From: Thioclava dalianensis
GTDB lineage: Bacteria; Pseudomonadota; Alphaproteobacteria; Rhodobacterales; Rhodobacteraceae
Assembly: GCF_000715505.1 (NCBI RefSeq)
Contig: NZ_JHEH01000004.1
Location: 185,729 to 249,728, forward strand
DNA: 64,000 bases
Reading direction: 5' to 3'
Shown piece after piece: positions 49,965 through 57,700 of the stretch. Each line of letters begins with the position of its first letter. Position 1 is the first letter of the stretch. The position numbers and the translations under genes are program-made. The notes under the pieces were generated by a model. It ran no database searches. It saw only the letters and a program-made list of their open reading frames with translations, and was not told the DNA's origin.

Positions 49965-50912
49965 TTAGGGCAGGATCGCCAGCCAGCCCCAGATCGTCAG
50001 GATCGACAGCGCCGTTGCAATCAGCACTGCCGAGGCCGAGACGCGCTTGGCCACCCCGTAGATATTGGCAAAGAGATAGGCGTTCACGCCGGGTGCCATT
50101 GCGCCCGTCAGCGTGGCCGAGCGCAGGGCGGCGGTATCCACGTGGAAGGCGAAATGCGCTAGCGTGTAGGTGATCGCCGGATGCACGATCAGCGCCAGTA
50201 CCGTGATCATCGCAATCGCCTTGGCATCGCCCTCGGGGCGGTAGCGATGCAATACGCCGCCCAACCCGAACAGGGCGGCAGGCAGCGCCGCACGCGCCAT
50301 CATATCCATGCCTTCGCGGATTGGATGGGGAAGGGGTTGGCCTGTCAGCTCGGTCCCGATCTTGATGGCAAAGCCAGTGAGGATGCCGATCACCAGCGGC
50401 GTGCGCAAAACGCCTGTCAGCGCGTTGAGCCCGACGCGGCCAAGGCTCGCCCCCGTGCCCGACGAGCGCACCATCTCCATCGAAAGGATGCCGACTGCGT
50501 AGAGAAACGGCGAATGCACCGAGATGATCGCGAAATTGCCCGAGAGCGCGTCGGTGCCATAAGCGCGCTCGGTAATCGGCAGGCCCAGCAGCAGCGAGTT
50601 CGAGAACATGCAGGCAAAGCCGATGGCTACGCATTCCGGGCCGCTGCGCCCCATTATCCGCGATCCAAAGATGCCGATTGAAAAGGCAATCAGAGCGCCG
50701 GCATAGAAGGCGGTCATCATCCACCAGTTATAGCTTTGGCTCAGATCGAGATTTGCGATGGACCGCGCCAGCAGGACCGGCACCGCGAAGGTCTGGGCAA
50801 AGCGCATCAGCCCATCGACCGCCCCTTCGGAAAACAGCCCGCGCCATGAGGCGACATACCCGAAGGCGATCACCAGAAAGACCGGCAGGATGACGTCGAT
50901 CAGAACGCTCAA
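49965..50912 (-). CDS. AEC family transporter
   Basis: A 315-residue membrane protein with ten hydrophobic segments in a five-plus-five layout, opening MSVLIDVILPVFLVIAFGY. The family (auxin efflux carrier) moves organic anions such as malate or malonate. It is last in the seven-gene minus-strand operon that starts at 56461 and overlaps the MBL gene by 4 bases. The substrate is unknown and no related metabolic gene lies in the operon. Confidence 0.88.
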   Translation of the reverse strand: MSVLIDVILPVFLVIAFGYVASWRGLFSEGAVDGLMRFAQTFAVPVLLARSIANLDLSQSYNWWMMTAFYAGALIAFSIGIFGSRIMGRSGPECVAIGFACMFSNSLLLGLPITERAYGTDALSGNFAIISVHSPFLYAVGILSMEMVRSSGTGASLGRVGLNALTGVLRTPLVIGILTGFAIKIGTELTGQPLPHPIREGMDMMARAALPAALFGLGGVLHRYRPEGDAKAIAMITVLALIVHPAITYTLAHFAFHVDTAALRSATLTGAMAPGVNAYLFANIYGVAKRVSASAVLIATALSILTIWGWLAILP

Positions 50913-51712
50913 AGGTCAAATTCCAGCACCATCCCGTCATGGGCCGGGCGCACGTGATCGGGGGTCTCGCGCGCCACCGCGTCGTGATCGAGATCGATAT
51001 GCATATTGGTGATCACGGCGCTTTGCGGAGCCGCGCGGGCGATCCATTCGAGCGATTGCGCCAGATGCGCATGGGTCGGGTGGGGCGTGCGCCGCAGCGC
51101 ATCGAGCACCCAGCATTTGAGCCCGCCCAGATGGGCCCATGCGGGCTCGGGGATGGCCGAGACATCGGGCAGATAGGCCAGATCGGCGATCCGAAAGCCG
51201 AGCGCGTCGATATTGCCATGTTCGACCTGAAATGGCTGGAAGCGGATCGGGCCGCCATCGCCCGTAATTTCGAAAGCCGTATCGTTTCGGATCGCGTTGA
51301 GATCGCAGATCGGCTTGTAATTGCTATCGGGCGGCTGGACGAAGGCATAGGCGAAGCGGCCCAAAAGAGCCTCTTGCGTGTCGCCATCGGCCCAGACGGG
51401 CAGGCGCTTGCGCATGTTGAAAACAATCTGGCGCAGATCGTCGAGCCCGTGCACGTGATCGGCGTGGCTATGGGTATAGACCACCGCATCGAGCCGATCG
51501 ACGCGCGCGCTCAAAAGCTGCTCGCGCATATCGGGGCCGGTATCGATGAGCACTCGGGTCGTGCCGCCCTCGCTGATCCGCTCGACCAGCATCGCGCAGC
51601 GCAGGCGGCGGTTTTTCGGGTTGGCTGGGTCGCATTCGCCCCAGTTATTGCCGATCCGCGGCACACCGCCCGACGAGCCGCAGCCCAGAATGGTGAAGCG
51701 CATGCGGCTCAT
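50909..51712 (-). CDS. PhnP-like MBL-fold metallohydrolase
   Basis: A 267-residue beta-lactamase-fold hydrolase. It opens RFTILGCGSSGGVPRIGNNWG and has the metal motif VYTHSHADHVHGLDDLR with further His in NMHIDLDHD. This form is close to PhnP cyclic phosphodiesterases, but no phn genes are near. It overlaps tatD and the AEC gene by 4 bases each. A phosphodiesterase or nuclease activity is likely; the substrate is unknown. Confidence 0.86.
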   Translation of the reverse strand: MSRMRFTILGCGSSGGVPRIGNNWGECDPANPKNRRLRCAMLVERISEGGTTRVLIDTGPDMREQLLSARVDRLDAVVYTHSHADHVHGLDDLRQIVFNMRKRLPVWADGDTQEALLGRFAYAFVQPPDSNYKPICDLNAIRNDTAFEITGDGGPIRFQPFQVEHGNIDALGFRIADLAYLPDVSAIPEPAWAHLGGLKCWVLDALRRTPHPTHAHLAQSLEWIARAAPQSAVITNMHIDLDHDAVARETPDHVRPAHDGMVLEFDL

Positions 51713-52542
51713 GCAGACAGGCTCCCGCGTTCGCCATGAGCGGCGGCCTTGGCAAACAGCCGGTCGAAATTGGCCTGCGTGGCCGCGGCGAAATCGGCCA
51801 GCGGCAGGCCGAACACCTCTGCGCCCACCTTTGCCGTCAGCGCGCTATAGGCGGGCTCGTTGCGGCGCCCGCGATGGGGCGGCGGGGCGAGATAGGGGCT
51901 ATCGGTCTCGACGAGGATCCGCTCCAACGGGGCGCGCGCGAAGATATCGCGCACCTCCTGGCTTTTGGGGAAGGTCGCGATGCCCGACATCGACAGGTAA
52001 AACCCCAGATCAATCGCCGCCTGCGCCAGCCGTGGCCCCGAGGAAAAGCAATGCATCACGCAGGCATAGGGCGCGATCTTCATCCCCTCGGTCAGGATCG
52101 CTTCCATATCTTCATCCGCATCGCGGGCATGGATGATCAAGGGCAGACCGGTTTCCTGCGCGGCCTCGATATGAAGGCGCAGCGAGGTCTTTTGCGCCTC
52201 GGCGCTCTCGGCGGAATAGTGATAATCGAGCCCTGTCTCGCCGATGCCTACGAATTTCGGATGGGTGCTGAGGGCGACCAGCTCCTCGACCCGCGCCATC
52301 GGCTCGGCGGCGACGCTCATCGGGTGGGTGCCTGCAGCATAGAAGACACCGCGATGTGTTTCCGCCAGTGCGCGCACTTCGGGCTCATTGCGCAGCCGGG
52401 TGCAGATCGAGACCATCCGCGTCACCCCGGCGGCATTGGCCCGTGCGATCACCTGATCCAGTTCCCCCGCGAAGTCGGGGAAATCGAGATGGCAATGGCT
52501 GTCTGTAATCTCGGGCGGGCGGGTCTCGGGGGAGGGGGACAA
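51709..52542 (-). CDS. tatD: TatD family DNase/metal-dependent hydrolase
   Basis: A 277-residue TIM-barrel metalloenzyme. Metal ligands lie in ITDSHCHLDFPDF, GETGLDYHYS, IIHARDADED, CVMHCFSSG and VETDSPYLAPPP. TatD proteins have 3'-5' exonuclease activity. The tmk-holB-tatD-MBL order is widespread in bacteria, and this gene overlaps the MBL gene by 4 bases. Confidence 0.94.
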   Translation of the reverse strand: MSPSPETRPPEITDSHCHLDFPDFAGELDQVIARANAAGVTRMVSICTRLRNEPEVRALAETHRGVFYAAGTHPMSVAAEPMARVEELVALSTHPKFVGIGETGLDYHYSAESAEAQKTSLRLHIEAAQETGLPLIIHARDADEDMEAILTEGMKIAPYACVMHCFSSGPRLAQAAIDLGFYLSMSGIATFPKSQEVRDIFARAPLERILVETDSPYLAPPPHRGRRNEPAYSALTAKVGAEVFGLPLADFAAATQANFDRLFAKAAAHGERGSLSA

Positions 52543-52563
52543 ATCGGGCTCCTTGCTGCGACC

Positions 52564-53688
52564 TCAAGAGGCCGCGTCACTGATCTCCAACACGATATCC
52601 ATCACCAGAGCGGCAGGGTCAAGGTTGACCGCCCGGCCATGGCGGGCGCGTGCGCCCAGCTTTTGATGAAGCTCCGCCCATTTCATCGCCGCCTGCTCAT
52701 TGGGCGAGAGGCGGGCCAACAGCTCGGCCTCGCCGGGGGCGGCTTGCGGCTCGGGCGGGCCTGCGACCCCGGCCCGGGCCGTGCGGGCGAGAAACAGCTC
52801 GATCAGCCCGAGGATCAGATCGTAGCGCGGCTCATTGGCCTTGCCGGCGCAGGCTTCGGCCAATTGCAGCGCGCCGATCCGGTCCAGCCGTGGCAGGGTG
52901 GCCATCAGCTTGATCAGGTTGGCATAGCGCGTCATGCCCTCGAGATTGATCAGCCGGATCGCCGCCCCGACCGAGCCGCCCGACAAAGCCGCCAGCGCAT
53001 GGGTGTCGAGATTGGGCGGCGTGCCGTCCTCATCTGCGGCGGCAAGGGCTGCGGCCATCTCGTCGGGCTCAAGCGTGCCCAGACGCAATTCGCGACAGCG
53101 CGAGCGGATCGTGGGCAAAAGCCGTGCGGGCTGATGGGCGATCAGCAGGAAGGTTACGCGGGCGGGCGGCTCTTCGAGCAGCTTCAACAGCGCATTGGCC
53201 GCCTGCACGTTCAGCTCATCTGCGGCATCCACGATCACCACGCGCCGCCCGCCTTCGGTGGAGGACAGATGCAGGAAGGACTTCAGCTTGCGCACCTCAT
53301 CGACGCGGATCTCTTGGCTGAGCGCGCTTTCCGTCGCATTGGCGCCGCGCTTGAGTGTGAAGATCCCGGGCTCGGAGCCCGCGAGGATTCGGCTCAGCGC
53401 AGGATGGGCCGGGTCCGGATCGAGGCTGGTGGGGGCTTCAGGCGCACCAAACAGACCTGAGTCGTCGCCCTCGGGACGGGTGAGCAAAAACCGTGCGATG
53501 CGCCATGCCATCGTGGCCTTGCCGACGCCGCGCGGCCCGCTCAGCAGCCAGCCGTGATGCAGCCGCTCGGTGTTGAAGGCATCGAGGAAATCCGCCTCGG
53601 CGCGGAACTGACCCACCAGTGCGAGCGTCTCACGCGGGTGGCGTGCGCCGGGGGCAAGGGTGGGATCGGGAAGGTCGGCGAGGCTCAT
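52564..53688 (-). CDS. holB: DNA polymerase III delta' subunit
   Basis: A 374-residue AAA+ clamp-loader subunit that works with delta and tau/gamma to load the beta clamp. A P-loop is present (LSGPRGVGKATMAWR), then VIVDAADELNVQAANALLKLLEEPP with the characteristic LLKxLEEPP stretch, and sensor 1 in TFLLIAHQPARLLPTIRSRC (in part LLPTIRSRCREL). The zinc-module Cys set of classical clamp loaders is not evident. The ATG at 53688 lies 10 bases after tmk. Confidence 0.93.
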   Translation of the reverse strand: MSLADLPDPTLAPGARHPRETLALVGQFRAEADFLDAFNTERLHHGWLLSGPRGVGKATMAWRIARFLLTRPEGDDSGLFGAPEAPTSLDPDPAHPALSRILAGSEPGIFTLKRGANATESALSQEIRVDEVRKLKSFLHLSSTEGGRRVVIVDAADELNVQAANALLKLLEEPPARVTFLLIAHQPARLLPTIRSRCRELRLGTLEPDEMAAALAAADEDGTPPNLDTHALAALSGGSVGAAIRLINLEGMTRYANLIKLMATLPRLDRIGALQLAEACAGKANEPRYDLILGLIELFLARTARAGVAGPPEPQAAPGEAELLARLSPNEQAAMKWAELHQKLGARARHGRAVNLDPAALVMDIVLEISDAAS

Positions 53689-53698
53689 GGCCGACACT

Positions 53699-54307
53699 CT
53701 AGAGCCTGGCCGCCGCACATTCCAGCACGTCTTGCGCGACGCGCTCGGGCGCGCGTGCGCCGTCGATCACCGCAAAGCGCGCAGCGTATTCGCGGGCGAG
53801 ATCGAGAAAGCCTGCGCGCATCTTTTCTTGCAGACCAAGGCCGAAATCTTCAAAGCGTTCTTCATGGCCCTGCCGCCCCCGGGCGCGCGAGAGACCGGTC
53901 GCTGGGTCGATGTCGATCAGAATGGTCAGGTCGGGCTCGCGCCCGATCATCAGCGTTTGCAACTGATCGACCACCGCGCGCAGATCGCCGCGCGAGAGGC
54001 CCTGATACATCCGAGTGCTGTCGGCAAAGCGGTCGCAGATCACGATCCGACCGGCCTCGAGCGCGGGTTGGATCACGCGCTCCAAATGGTCGCGGCGTGC
54101 GGCGGTGAACAGCAAGATCTCGGTCTGGGCGGACCAGCGCTCGGGATCGCCCTCAAGGACAAGCCTGCGGATCTCTTCGGCCCCCGGAGAGCCCCCCGGC
54201 TCGCGGGTGAGCACCACGTCATGGCCGCGCCCGCGCAGGGCCTCGGCCAGCAGATGCGCTTGGGTCGATTTGCCCGACCCGTCGATCCCCTCAAAACTGA
54301 TAAACAT
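53699..54307 (-). CDS. tmk: Thymidylate kinase
   Basis: A 202-residue kinase phosphorylating dTMP to dTDP. It has the P-loop FEGIDGSGKSTQ, the dTMP-binding REPGGSPGAEEIR, the DR motif in VICDRFADSTRMYQG and the LID Arg residues in LSRARGRQG. It is third in the seven-gene operon, 30 bases after the carboxypeptidase gene. Confidence 0.96.
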   Translation of the reverse strand: MFISFEGIDGSGKSTQAHLLAEALRGRGHDVVLTREPGGSPGAEEIRRLVLEGDPERWSAQTEILLFTAARRDHLERVIQPALEAGRIVICDRFADSTRMYQGLSRGDLRAVVDQLQTLMIGREPDLTILIDIDPATGLSRARGRQGHEERFEDFGLGLQEKMRAGFLDLAREYAARFAVIDGARAPERVAQDVLECAAARL

Positions 54308-54337
54308 GGCGCCTACTCGTATCCCCGGGTCATGCGC

Positions 54338-55513
54338 TTAGCTGTTCACCTTTTCCATCGCCGCGTCAAAGGCTTTGCCGCCCAGCCGTGCCATGGCCGC
54401 CTTGACGCGCACCATGAACCCGCCGCGCTTGACGTCATTTTCCGCCACCAGCGCCACTTCGCGCGGATCCTGCAGGCCCGGCACCGTGATCACCAATTTG
54501 CCAAGCTTCTGGCCCTTCTTGATCGGCGCCTGAATCGGACCGTCAAAAACCGCCTCGGCTTTGACCTTGTCTTTCGCGCCAGCCGGGATCAGCAGGTTGA
54601 GATCCTGCTCGGGGGCAAGCCCCACCGTTTTCTGCGCACCCAGCCAGACCGGGGCGCGGGTCAGCTCGGTGCCGGAGGCTGCGACCTTTTCCATCACGAA
54701 TTGCCGAAACGCCCAGTTCGCGACCGCCTCGCCTTCCTGAGCGCGGGATTGCTCGGTGGGCAGCCCTGCCAGAACGTAGAGGATCCGGCGGTCGCCCATC
54801 ACAGCCGAGCCCACCAGTCCATAGCCTGCTTCTTGGGTGTGACCGGTCTTCATCCCGTCCGCTTTCCAGTCGGCGGCCTTGATCTCAAGCAGCGGATTGC
54901 GGTTTTCGGCATTGGCCGGGGCGCGATCCTTGTAGTTGAAATGGGTCTCGGAGAAGAAGTGATAATACTGGTGGAAATGGGTGATGATGCGATTGGCCAC
55001 GATGCCCAGATCATGCACCGACATGCGTTGACCCGGGTCGGGCCAGCCGTTGGAATTGGCAAACATCGAGTTCTTCATGCCCAGCTCATGCGCACGCTCG
55101 GTCATCAGTTTGGCAAAGGCGGGCTCGGAGCCTGCTAGCCCCTCGGCCACCACCACGCAGGCATCGTTGCCCGAATTGATGATAATACCTTGGATCAGCT
55201 CGCGCACGGTCGGGCGGTCGGTCGTGTTGAGAAACATCGTCGAGCCGCCCATCGACTGGGCATGCGGCGAGACGGGGAAGGTCGTGTCCATGGTGACCCG
55301 CCCATCCTCGAGCGCCTCGAACAGCAGATCGAGCGTCATCAGCTTGGACATCGAGGCTGGGGGCAGCGGAATGTCGGCATTCTTGTCCAGCAGCACCGTC
55401 TTGGTCGTCACATCATAGACCCAGGCCGCGCGGGCCTTGGTTTCAAAGGCTGCGGCGGGCAGGGCGGTGGCGAGCGCCAGAGCGGCGGCGAGGATCAGGC
55501 GGGGGAATCTCAT
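54338..55513 (-). CDS. dacC: D-alanyl-D-alanine carboxypeptidase (PBP5/6-type)
   Basis: A 391-residue class C penicillin-binding protein that trims the terminal D-Ala of peptidoglycan stems. Signal peptide about 1-22 (MRFPRLILAAALALATALPAAA). The active-site SxxK is PPASMSKLMT, SxN is IINSGNDACVV and KTG is DGMKTGHTQEAGYGL. The C-terminal beta domain and a terminal amphipathic helix (VKAAMARLGGKAFDAAMEK) fit membrane association. The ATG at 55513 was chosen over an in-frame TTG two codons upstream. The exact paralogue letter (dacA, C or F) is uncertain. Confidence 0.93.
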   Translation of the reverse strand: MRFPRLILAAALALATALPAAAFETKARAAWVYDVTTKTVLLDKNADIPLPPASMSKLMTLDLLFEALEDGRVTMDTTFPVSPHAQSMGGSTMFLNTTDRPTVRELIQGIIINSGNDACVVVAEGLAGSEPAFAKLMTERAHELGMKNSMFANSNGWPDPGQRMSVHDLGIVANRIITHFHQYYHFFSETHFNYKDRAPANAENRNPLLEIKAADWKADGMKTGHTQEAGYGLVGSAVMGDRRILYVLAGLPTEQSRAQEGEAVANWAFRQFVMEKVAASGTELTRAPVWLGAQKTVGLAPEQDLNLLIPAGAKDKVKAEAVFDGPIQAPIKKGQKLGKLVITVPGLQDPREVALVAENDVKRGGFMVRVKAAMARLGGKAFDAAMEKVNS

Positions 55514-55528
55514 GGTCAACGATCAATC

Positions 55529-56461
55529 CTAGTTCGAGACAGCATAGGCATCGGGGTAGCCCAGCTTGTGAATGGTGGTCTTCAGCGCTTCGAGATCGGG
55601 TTTGGAGGGGGCAGGGCCCGCGATCACGCGCCAGAAGGTCTTGGACTGGCTTTTCTCTTTCTTGATGGTGGCAATCACGCCCGCTTTGGCCATCTGGGCC
55701 TTCGCCCGGTTGGCATTGGCCTCGCTCGAGAAAATGCCAATCTGCACGAAGGAGCGCCCGCTCGGGGCCGTTTTGGCGGCGGGCTTGGGGGACGGGCTTT
55801 CGGGCGCTGCGTTCACGGGGGCGGCCGGGGCGGGCGCCGGTGTCGGCGGTGCGCCGATGGCCGGTTTAGCGGCGGGCTCAGTTGTCGTGGCGGCGCCCTT
55901 GGGCGGCGCGAGCGGCGTTTGATCGACGCTGTCGGGCTTGGCGATCACGGGCTTATCGACGAGCGGCGTGGTCTCATCTTCCGCCGGTGCGGTTTCGCGC
56001 CGCAGCGCCACGACCGACAGCTCGGCCGGCGCGCCTGCGAGCATGCCAAGCGCATCGGCGGCATCGGAGCTGACCTGAAGCTTGGGCCCGGGATTGTCGA
56101 TCTCGCGGCGGAACAGCGCGCCGATCACGAATTTGCCGTTGGAGGGGTTGCGGATGATCACCCGCTCAGGGTCTTTGACCCCCGGATAGGCGACCCAGAC
56201 CCCGCCCAGCGAGGGGCGGCCATCCCAGAGCGCCTTTTCATCGACAGAGAACACCTGCGGCGCCTCGACATCGCGCTCTACCAGATTGGTCGAGGTCGAG
56301 CTCGACGTGTCTGCCGTCGCATCACCCGGCTTTTTCTTGAGGAAATCAAACGGCTTGGCACCGTCCTGACAGGCTGAAAGCATCAAGCCGCCCGCCAGTG
56401 TCAGCGCCAGTACAGACGCCTTGCGGCGTAAACTGTTGCCCTGCAAATTTAGCTGTCTCAT
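55529..56461 (-). CDS. SPOR domain lipoprotein
   Basis: A 310-residue envelope protein. The N-terminus has a lipoprotein signal with lipobox LMLSAC (Cys about 31). Next come an unknown globular region (about 60-155), a long Ala/Pro/Lys linker (about 160-235) and a C-terminal SPOR domain (about 236-310; RSFVQIGIFSSEANANRAKAQ and WRVIAGPAP). SPOR domains bind denuded septal glycan. It heads the seven-gene operon and is followed 15 bases later by the D,D-carboxypeptidase, so a joint role in septal wall processing is likely. RlpA-like activity is possible but its double-psi barrel is not clearly visible. Confidence 0.87.
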   Translation of the reverse strand: MRQLNLQGNSLRRKASVLALTLAGGLMLSACQDGAKPFDFLKKKPGDATADTSSSTSTNLVERDVEAPQVFSVDEKALWDGRPSLGGVWVAYPGVKDPERVIIRNPSNGKFVIGALFRREIDNPGPKLQVSSDAADALGMLAGAPAELSVVALRRETAPAEDETTPLVDKPVIAKPDSVDQTPLAPPKGAATTTEPAAKPAIGAPPTPAPAPAAPVNAAPESPSPKPAAKTAPSGRSFVQIGIFSSEANANRAKAQMAKAGVIATIKKEKSQSKTFWRVIAGPAPSKPDLEALKTTIHKLGYPDAYAVSN

Positions 56462-56675
56462 AGCTCGCCCCTCACTGCGCGCGGTTGGTCCGCGCCTGTT
56501 TGCCCCGTCGTCGGAAGGTGTTTCATGCGAGGTTTTTGGCCCTGCGCATAAGCTCTCCGCCGCGCGCGATCCTAGCGTGTTGCCCGGCCCATGAAAAGAA
56601 GGGCTGCATGTCGAGGGCGGATTTCGGCGCGAAAGGCTTTCAGAATCGCGTGAGCCGGGCTAATGGCTGGCCAAC

Positions 56676-56765
56676 GGAAGTGTGGCCGAGTGGTTTAAGG
56701 CTCTAGTCTTGAAAACTAGCGTGCGGGGAACCGTACCGTGGGTTCGAATCCCACCGCTTCCGCCA
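56676..56765 (+). tRNA. tRNA-Ser (anticodon TGA)
   Basis: A 90-nt type II tRNA. Acceptor arms GGAAGTG/CGCTTCC, D-arm GGCCGAGTGGTTTAAGGCT, anticodon stem CTAGT/ACTAG with loop CTTGAAA (anticodon TGA), a long variable arm GCGTGCGGGGAACCGTACC, the T-arm GGGTTCGAATCCC, discriminator G and an encoded CCA at 56763-56765. Confidence 0.97.
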
Positions 56766-57237
56766 TATGCTACACGCGTTGAATGTGCGTAAGCATCGTT
56801 TCCTAGGAAAAATGATAAAATTGGCGCGAGCGGGGCAGGTCCTCTATGCCGATTTGCTGCACATTTTTCTGCACAAACTGCTGCGCATTTGCGGTTGTTG
56901 AGGGTCGTGACGGGGGAGATCCGTGATGTCGATAATGGCTAGGGGCAAAGGGGAAAGCTCTGTCTCGTGAAGCGTGTTCCAACGAAATATGCGTCGGTCG
57001 AAAGCCGTAAGACGGTTTGGATTTCTCTTGATACAGACTCGAAGTCTGTTGCCGGGGAGAGGGGGGGGAGCCGCGTGGAGACAGCAGGTCTCGGAATGGG
57101 ACGCATTGCTTGCCTGCGGAGGTGCCAATTCGGAATTGAAGCTAGACGTAGCTCGAACGTTAGTGGGATCTAAGGGGTTCGACTATTTGTCCTCGAAAGA
57201 TCTGCTCGCCGGACCCGTGTCTGATATCATCGCGCGT
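56766..57237. other. Gene-poor stretch between tRNA-Ser and the transposase remnant
   Basis: This 472-bp region lacks a supported gene. It begins with CTGCACATTTTTCTGCACAAACTGCTGCGC (56857-56886; direct CTGCxC repeats, shown only in part: CTGCACATTTTTCTGCACAA). An open frame covers 56974 onward but its first ~90 residues match nothing I know. It looks like decayed acquired DNA next to a tRNA gene. Confidence 0.5.
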
Positions 57238-57520
57238 GTTGAAGCGATTTCGATGAAAGGGCGAAAAACGAGAGCGCAGGAAGGTCGCGCTCTACTGGGC
57301 ACGTTGCCTGACCCGGGCCTACGCGCCTGCATCCCAGGCCGAGAGCAACGCAAGGCACCGGTGAAGTATGACAAGCGCGGATACAAACGTCGAAGCCGGA
57401 TCGAGATCATATTCGGCAGGCTCAAGGACTGGCGGCGCGTTGCCACGCGCTAAGACCGATGCCCAAAGGTCTTCCTCTCAGCCATCGCTCTCACCGCCAC
57501 CGTAATCTACTGGCTATGGG
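57238..57520 (+). pseudogene. IS5-family transposase remnant
   Basis: The C-terminal part of an IS5-type DDE transposase can be read: GRALLGTLPD, then directly RACIPGREQRKAPVKYDKR, YKRRSRIEIIFGRLKDWRR and VATR. In intact relatives ~25 residues containing the second catalytic Asp (LLGDKGYDADWF-type) stand between the first two blocks, so an internal deletion is present. After VATR the codon for Tyr is TAA (57451-57453), yet the frame continues with DRCPKVFLSAIALTATVIYWLW, shown here in part. Both defects make it inactive. It lies 470 bp downstream of tRNA-Ser. Confidence 0.82.
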
Positions 57521-57578
57521 CCTTGATCCTAGGTAAGGGTCTGCCCCGAGCCGCTACTCGGCCCCACCGATAGGCTCT

Positions 57579-57612
57579 GCGCCCGCGCTTGGCTTGAGGT
57601 CCGCGCGGGCGC
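57579..57612 (+). terminator. GC-rich hairpin upstream of the chemoreceptor gene
   Basis: GCGCCCGCGC (57579-57588) and GCGCGGGCGC (57603-57612) form a 10-bp perfect stem with a 14-base loop. The tail TTTGCCCTT is only partly T-rich. It could terminate read-through from the tRNA/IS side. Confidence 0.4.
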
Positions 57613-57700
57613 TTTGCCCTTGATAGGCGGGCTGCCGTTTACGTTGGCTTAGAGATTTTGCGCTAATCATGCCGGATCAACAGGCATGAAAGGTCTACGA

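Noticed and set aside
51736..53460. 574-residue plus-strand frame opposite tatD/holB
   Set aside because: Antisense shadow; covers two certain minus-strand genes.
56974..57237. Upstream part of the frame containing the transposase remnant as a real gene
   Set aside because: The first ~90 residues match no family I know, have no clear ribosome site and lead into a transposase fragment with a deletion and a stop, so no functional gene is claimed.
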